From CAZVAO01 sp964625175 (GTDB lineage: Bacteria > Bacillota > UBA994 > PWPR01), in the NCBI GenBank assembly GCA_964625175.1, contig CAZVAO010000008.1, forward strand, positions 1 through 37,668: a stretch of 37,668 bases of DNA, in the 5' to 3' direction. Positions 33,243-37,668 of this stretch are shown piece by piece. Each line of letters opens with the position of its first letter. Within the stretch, counting starts at the first letter, position 1. A program made the translations under genes and the position numbers. Under the pieces are notes generated by a model. It was not told where the DNA came from. It made no database searches and was given only the letters and a program-made list of their open reading frames with translations.

Positions 33243-34654
33243 GCACAAATAGAGGTATATTTGAGGTGATCAATGATGTTGATCGCGATTCGCAAGATGA
33301 ACTGGTACGTGAAGACCTATCGCAGACGAATTATCAGAATCAACTTAATCATTTGAGGAATTACCTATCTTTGAATCACGCAACAGAATTAGCACAAATT
33401 CTAGGTGATGCTAGCGCCAGTGGGCGTATTAGAAGCCTAATCAAGACCTTTATTGAGCAACATGCTATTGTTGGTGGAAGTTATGAGAATTTGGTTACAC
33501 GTCTGTATGATGATTTAGCTGGCTTTGCCTTTATTGATAAGTATTTATATGATGCTGAGATTGAGGAAATCAATGGCAATGCCTGGAATGATATTGAGAT
33601 TGTATGGGCAGATCGCTGGGAGAAAATTGCAGATCAATTTCTAAACGCACAGCATGCTATTCAGATTATCAAAAAGATGATGCGTCTGGGTGGGGTCACA
33701 CTTGATGAAAAACAACCCTTTGGGGACAGTTTTATATCGACAGGCATGCGCATTTCAGCAATGATTCCCCCTGTTATTGATCAAGAACTGGGAGCAGTAT
33801 TCTCCATTCGCAAGCAGAAACAAAAGAAACTAACGATGCAGCAGCTAACGGCAAATGGTACCTGTATTGCAGAAGAATTTGAGTTTATTCAAATGTGCTT
33901 AAGTCACGGTGTCAGTGTTGGAATTGCTGGGGCAACTTCATCTGGGAAGACTACAGATATCATCGCTCACCTCGCGAGTCTGCCAAATGATAAGCGCATC
34001 TATATCATCGAAGATACTAGGGAAACATATATCACCAAATACTCAGAGGATGGACGTGCGATTAACCGCGTTATTTACACCAAAACGCGACCAAGTGACG
34101 ATGACGATCGGTCTGTTGAGGCAACAGATCTATTACGGACGGCCCTGCGTTATCACCCCGATATTATTGTTCCTGCAGAGATGAGGGATCAGGCTGCAAT
34201 GACTGCAGTCGAAGCGGGGAGAACGGGTCATGCGATCCTTGGGGGACTCCATGCCAACAGTGCCCAAGAAGCATATGATCGTATCTTAACCATGTGTTTG
34301 ATGAGTGATACCAGCCTGTCCGAGGAACTCTTGATGCGATTGATCATCAGTGCTTTCCCCATCATGCTATTCAAGGCGCAATTACCAGACAAATCGCGCA
34401 AATATATGCAAATATTTGAGGCCCAATCCTACAATCCGCGAACAAATGAGCTGCGAGGGACGGTAATCTTTCAGTATATTGTGCAAGACAACCAAGTAAG
34501 TGAAACAGGGAAAATAATCAAAGTTGTGGGGGAACATCGGCGGATGGGATGGATCAGTGATCACCTCGCAGATCATCTATTAACGTATGGGTGTGGTTTG
34601 GCACTCGTTAGCAAGTATGCCAGCCCAGAATGGCAGGAAAGGAGGCGAATATAG
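33239..34654 (+). CDS. CpaF/TadA-type secretion ATPase
   Basis: The protein has 471 aa. An N-terminal helical domain (1-90) precedes the PilT/VirB11-like hexameric ATPase. Walker A is GATSSGKTT with K237; RIYIIEDTRET is the Asp-box region, RYHPDIIVPAEMRD the Walker B and GHAILGGLHANSAQEAYDRI the His-box. MRISAMIPPVI and FSIRKQ belong to the N2 domain typical of CpaF. It powers pilin assembly, and in some systems retraction, at the inner face of the membrane. It overlaps the previous gene by ATGA, and the next gene starts directly after its stop. Confidence 0.9.
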   Translation: MSTNRGIFEVINDVDRDSQDELVREDLSQTNYQNQLNHLRNYLSLNHATELAQILGDASASGRIRSLIKTFIEQHAIVGGSYENLVTRLYDDLAGFAFIDKYLYDAEIEEINGNAWNDIEIVWADRWEKIADQFLNAQHAIQIIKKMMRLGGVTLDEKQPFGDSFISTGMRISAMIPPVIDQELGAVFSIRKQKQKKLTMQQLTANGTCIAEEFEFIQMCLSHGVSVGIAGATSSGKTTDIIAHLASLPNDKRIYIIEDTRETYITKYSEDGRAINRVIYTKTRPSDDDDRSVEATDLLRTALRYHPDIIVPAEMRDQAAMTAVEAGRTGHAILGGLHANSAQEAYDRILTMCLMSDTSLSEELLMRLIISAFPIMLFKAQLPDKSRKYMQIFEAQSYNPRTNELRGTVIFQYIVQDNQVSETGKIIKVVGEHRRMGWISDHLADHLLTYGCGLALVSKYASPEWQERRRI

Positions 34655-35590
34655 TTGTACGTATTAATATTCTTCTTAAGCCTAGTTGGATTCTCATTTT
34701 TGGGCAATTGCAGCCCATTTGATATTATTCATTTTTGGGCAGAGCAGCGCCGATCTCTTGCTCTCAGAGCAGTGTCTACCCTGCGAAAACCCAATCGATT
34801 GCAACTGGTGAGGGATAGATCTTTTTGGCAGAAATACTTATTGAAAGTGGATGATCTATTGAATCTTCCCTCAAATAGATGGCGACCCACAACGTATTGG
34901 CAATTGACCATTTGCCTGATAATCATCGGGGGGTTACTCGGCGGGATAGTCGGAAATATATATCTATCAGTCGTCTTCGCCATAGGAATGATGACGATGC
35001 CATATTTATATCTACTAGCTGGCTACTATCGCTATCTCAAGGATATGAGTAGCAGTTTGAATCTGGGAATGACGCTGTTAACGAATGACTATCTGCAGAG
35101 CGAAGATTTGATCCGGAGTGCTGAGGCAAACTATGAGAGATTAGAAAGTCCCTTGAAGCAGATTATAATCGCATTCTTAACAGAGGTAAAAGTCCTTAAC
35201 CCAGATGTAAAAGTCGCCATCAAGAAAATGAGGTATCAGGTGGTTGATTACTATTTTAAGCGTTGGTGTGATGTGATGATTCAATGTCAGGATGATCGCG
35301 ATTTTAAAAATATCTTACCTGCCATCATTGCTGAAATGGCCGATGTGCGGAAACAGCAAATCGAATATGATTTAATGATGAGTCAGAATCTTCGATCCTA
35401 CTGGCAACTCGTGCTTATTGCTGCAAGTGGTGTTCCCGTTCTAGCTGCTGTCAACTATGATTTAGCCTACTATCTGATCAATACCGCCTTAGGGAAAATG
35501 ATCGTTGCACTTATTTTTGCAGTGCTCTTTGGGGTATCCTACATCGTCATATCCAACAACCGACCTGTCAGTATTAGTGGTCAATCATGA
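34655..35590 (+). CDS. TadB-like membrane platform protein
   Basis: The protein has 311 aa, starting at TTG 34655 right after the CpaF stop (GGAGGCG 9 nt upstream). Hydrophobic segments lie at about 1-18, 84-128 (two helices), 246-270 and 280-303. The middle cytoplasmic part (SSSLNLGMTLLTNDYLQSEDLIRSAEANYERLESPLKQ) has the helical, acidic look of the T2SSF/GspF domain, though weakly. Its position between CpaF and the TadC-like gene fits TadB. The stop overlaps the next ATG (ATGA). Confidence 0.7.
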   Translation: MYVLIFFLSLVGFSFLGNCSPFDIIHFWAEQRRSLALRAVSTLRKPNRLQLVRDRSFWQKYLLKVDDLLNLPSNRWRPTTYWQLTICLIIIGGLLGGIVGNIYLSVVFAIGMMTMPYLYLLAGYYRYLKDMSSSLNLGMTLLTNDYLQSEDLIRSAEANYERLESPLKQIIIAFLTEVKVLNPDVKVAIKKMRYQVVDYYFKRWCDVMIQCQDDRDFKNILPAIIAEMADVRKQQIEYDLMMSQNLRSYWQLVLIAASGVPVLAAVNYDLAYYLINTALGKMIVALIFAVLFGVSYIVISNNRPVSISGQS

Positions 35591-36462
35591 TTGTCTATCC
35601 ATTTATTGGTGGCACGATCGCATTAGCGTGGTATGGCTTATATACAGCTAGCAGTCAATTGTTGCAGGCGACGAATAGCAAGGCCTTAAAATTGGTGAAA
35701 GCGATGCGTCCAGATGCTCAATTGAATCTTTGGCAGCGCTATTTCCAATTGATGACGCGCATTTTCGAACCATTAATCGTGATTGATCAGACAAGAGAAG
35801 CGACAATCCAGCGACAATTGGATAAGGCGGGTTTTCAGATAACCGCTCGACAATATGATGCACAGCTGATTGCCATTAGCATGACTTGGGTTGCAGCAAT
35901 TATTGTCGGCTGGGCGATTGGTGCAAGGGTCGTTTGCATCGGTTTGGTACTGATGGGTCTGGCAGATACCTGGAATCGGCGTCAAAAGCTCCATGAACGT
36001 ATTGAGGAAATCAACATTGAAGTTGAAGCCGAACTCCCGCAGTTCATACGCGCTTTTGGCCAAGCCCTAAATGGTGAAAAAGATATCGTCAGAATTTTGC
36101 AGAAATATCGTCAAATCAGTGGACCTGCACTGAGCTATGAGCTCGATATCTTGATTACAGATTTGTTAACGGGTGATGCGGAAGAAGCCTTTCTGCGGTT
36201 TGACGAAAGGATCAATTTACCGATTATTACGACATTCGTGTCTGGGGTGGTCGGAACCACAAGGGGGGTGGATAATCAAACATTTTTCTATATCTTAGAA
36301 CATGATATCAAGCTATTAGCTCACGAGAACTTGCAACGAGCCTTAGCGAAGCGACCTGCAACAATAGCAAGAGGTTCATTGTTGATTTTTGGGAGCTTTA
36401 TGATCATGATGGTCTACCCTGTTATTATGCTAATCGTTGATAATCTGAAAATATTTAAGTAA
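35587..36462 (+). CDS. TadC-like membrane platform protein
   Basis: The protein has 291 aa. It has a membrane helix at 1-22, a pair around 95-128 and a C-terminal helix (about 262-285). The cytoplasmic domain INIEVEAELPQFIRAFGQALNGEKDIVRILQKY resembles the T2SSF domain of TadC (the ELP..L..L...G pattern). With the TadB-like protein it would form the platform for the CpaF ATPase. It overlaps its neighbour by 4 nt. Confidence 0.75.
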   Translation: MIVYPFIGGTIALAWYGLYTASSQLLQATNSKALKLVKAMRPDAQLNLWQRYFQLMTRIFEPLIVIDQTREATIQRQLDKAGFQITARQYDAQLIAISMTWVAAIIVGWAIGARVVCIGLVLMGLADTWNRRQKLHERIEEINIEVEAELPQFIRAFGQALNGEKDIVRILQKYRQISGPALSYELDILITDLLTGDAEEAFLRFDERINLPIITTFVSGVVGTTRGVDNQTFFYILEHDIKLLAHENLQRALAKRPATIARGSLLIFGSFMIMMVYPVIMLIVDNLKIFK

Positions 36463-36472
36463 AGGAGAAAAT

Positions 36473-36667
36473 ATGATAAGAATCAAAAAGTGTTTTTTGG
36501 GAATCTGCGCCAAATTCAAAAATGATGGCAACCTCTTCATTGATATGGCAATGAAAGTTGGTATAGTCGTCGTCGTAGCGGCTGCCATCTTGGGTATTCT
36601 GGAAGTCGCAATTCCAGGGCTCTTTACGGATCTCATTACCAAAATCGAAACAGTTCTAGCCATATAA
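36473..36667 (+). CDS. Flp-like prepilin
   Basis: The protein has 64 aa. A basic leader (MIRIKKCF..KFKNDG) ends in Gly19; the mature part would start NLFIDMAMKVGIVVVVAAAILGIL, with Asp24 at +5, the place where type IV and Flp pilins carry Glu. A single hydrophobic helix follows, as in the short Flp/Fap pilins. AAAGGAGAAA precedes ATG 36473. This is the best candidate for the major pilin. A prepilin peptidase is not in the window. The stop overlaps the next gene (TAATG). Confidence 0.7.
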   Translation: MIRIKKCFLGICAKFKNDGNLFIDMAMKVGIVVVVAAAILGILEVAIPGLFTDLITKIETVLAI

Positions 36668-37161
36668 TGTATACGAAACGGCAGAGGGGCTGGTGGCAAA
36701 GAGAAGAGGGAGAGCTCTACCTAGCAGATCTCCTCAAAATTGCAATATTTTTGTGTCTAATCGTCACCTTTATCTATTTACCGCAGCCCTTTATTCGTTA
36801 TGTTCAACTGACCTACTTTTGTGAGACGATTGTCAAAAATATTGAACTTAGTGGTTGTATCAATGAAAATACCCATCTATTAATTGAGGAGCTGGAAGAG
36901 GTCTACCAAATTGAGCCAGATGTTACGTTTGGTGGGCCTTTCTTTACGAAGGATGGTGAACAACGAATCCAGATGCAGCAGCGCTTTACGGTGACCATTA
37001 CGGACCGTGTTTGCATTGAAGTCGTTAAGCCGACATTTGGCAATCCACTCACGTTGACAATTCCTTTAAGTAAAAAAATTACGGGGATGAGTTTACACCA
37101 TTGGCGTGAAAATGAAATCCTAGCAGCACCCCAAGGGGGGTATCAATACAATTATGGATAA
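36667..37161 (+). CDS. Pseudopilin/TadE-like membrane protein
   Basis: The protein has 164 aa. The leader MYTKRQRGWWQREEG ends in Gly15, then ELYLADLLKIAIFLCLIVTFIYL forms one helix, with the acidic residue at +6 rather than +5. An external domain with Cys pairs (FCETIVKNIELSGC) and a beta-rich part follows. The place after the Flp-like gene and the topology fit a TadE or DUF4320-type minor pilin. The family is not certain. TAATG overlaps the previous gene. Confidence 0.6.
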   Translation: MYTKRQRGWWQREEGELYLADLLKIAIFLCLIVTFIYLPQPFIRYVQLTYFCETIVKNIELSGCINENTHLLIEELEEVYQIEPDVTFGGPFFTKDGEQRIQMQQRFTVTITDRVCIEVVKPTFGNPLTLTIPLSKKITGMSLHHWRENEILAAPQGGYQYNYG

Positions 37162-37171
37162 GGAGGGAACT

Positions 37172-37668
37172 ATGCGAAAACTGAGTTATTTTTTAGTCAT
37201 CATAACAATTTTGTTGTGCGTGAGCGGGCTTGCTTATGCTTCAGATGAGATTAGAATCAGGATTAATGGGCGAGCGGTGTATCAGCCTGGGTTGGATCCC
37301 TATATGGATTCACAGCAAAATCGAGTATTTGTCCCCGTTCGTTTCGTCAGCGAAGCTTTGGGAGCGATTGTGGATTGGGAAGCCACGAGCAGAACCGTAG
37401 TGATTCGCCAAGGCGAAGGCTCCGTTCGTCTGCCGATAGGTGCGACCACCGCACACATTAATGGTCAGCCCTTCAGCCTAGATGCCCCGGCCTGCATTCG
37501 CGATGGACACACCTATGTGCCGCTGCGGTTTGCGGCCGAGGCGCTGGGAGCAGAGGTCAATTGGGGACAACATACCCACAATGTTTACATCAAGAAAGAG
37601 GGGTTACCGGAACCGACGGATGAGCGGCGGACGGTGATGAATACAATCTACGAGAAGTACAAGGATCG
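37172..37668 (+). CDS. Secreted stalk-domain (copper amine oxidase N-terminal-like) protein, partial
   Basis: The gene is cut by the window end after about 165 codons. AGGAGGG precedes ATG 37172. A signal peptide (MRKLSYFLVIITILLCVSGLAYAS) ends near residue 24. The rest shows the stalk-domain pattern: INGRAVYQPG, RVFVPVRFVSEALGAIVDWEATSRTVVI and HINGQPFSLDAP, TYVPLRFAAEALGAEVNWGQHTHNVYI. Such domains occur on many Bacillota surface proteins and need not bind copper. A link to the pilus is suggested only by position (11 nt after the pseudopilin gene). Confidence 0.8.
   Translation, partial: MRKLSYFLVIITILLCVSGLAYASDEIRIRINGRAVYQPGLDPYMDSQQNRVFVPVRFVSEALGAIVDWEATSRTVVIRQGEGSVRLPIGATTAHINGQPFSLDAPACIRDGHTYVPLRFAAEALGAEVNWGQHTHNVYIKKEGLPEPTDERRTVMNTIYEKYKD

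Overview
The window reads as chromosomal DNA of an anaerobic Bacillota (clostridial or negativicute-like). The grounds are strong AGGAGG-type ribosome binding sites, tightly packed operons, a separate glyQ/glyS pair, the acetylase (DapH) route to diaminopimelate, rapZ-yvcK, wecB directly before an atp operon, and an in-frame UGA read as selenocysteine. No marker gene is present for a finer assignment.

Layout. 1-780: sparse sequence with a doubtful small ORF and a good terminator. 781-6376: S41-type lipoprotein, alpha/alpha-toroid protein, a minus-strand glutaredoxin-like selenoprotein (3435-3776) whose reading frame is cut by a UGA, an aminotransferase with a small membrane protein, and a GNAT acetyltransferase. 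6387-7453: a RAYT-type Y1 transposase gene between two near-identical 65-nt hairpin repeats. 7463-10435 (minus): amidohydrolase and B12-binding radical SAM protein. 10678-13496: 2-hydroxyacid dehydrogenase, dapH and an M20 N-acetyl-diaminopimelate deacetylase-like gene. 13579-15738: rapZ-yvcK. 15982-21154: glyQS (minus), flanked on both sides by small membrane proteins with Cys pairs; two are tandem paralogs with a relic of a further copy between them.

21314-29608: wecB and a complete F1Fo ATP synthase operon (two small assembly-type membrane proteins, then a, c, b, delta, alpha, gamma, beta, epsilon). The c subunit carries the full Na+-ligand signature (Q29, V60, E62, T63, T64, Y67). 29609-30574: a long non-coding stretch with two similar terminators, a long hairpin and a strong promoter. 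30575-37668 (cut by the window end): a Tad/Flp-type pilus locus with a CpaE-like protein lacking its P-loop, a SAF-domain CpaB-like protein, a second ATPase with an intact P-loop, CpaF, TadB and TadC proteins, a short Flp-like prepilin, a pseudopilin-like protein and a secreted stalk-domain protein.

The clearest hidden feature is the selenoprotein: UGA sits exactly at the first catalytic Cys position of a CPHC-type redox motif, a SECIS-like hairpin with GU in the loop follows it, and the glutaredoxin fold is fused to a C-terminal zinc ribbon.
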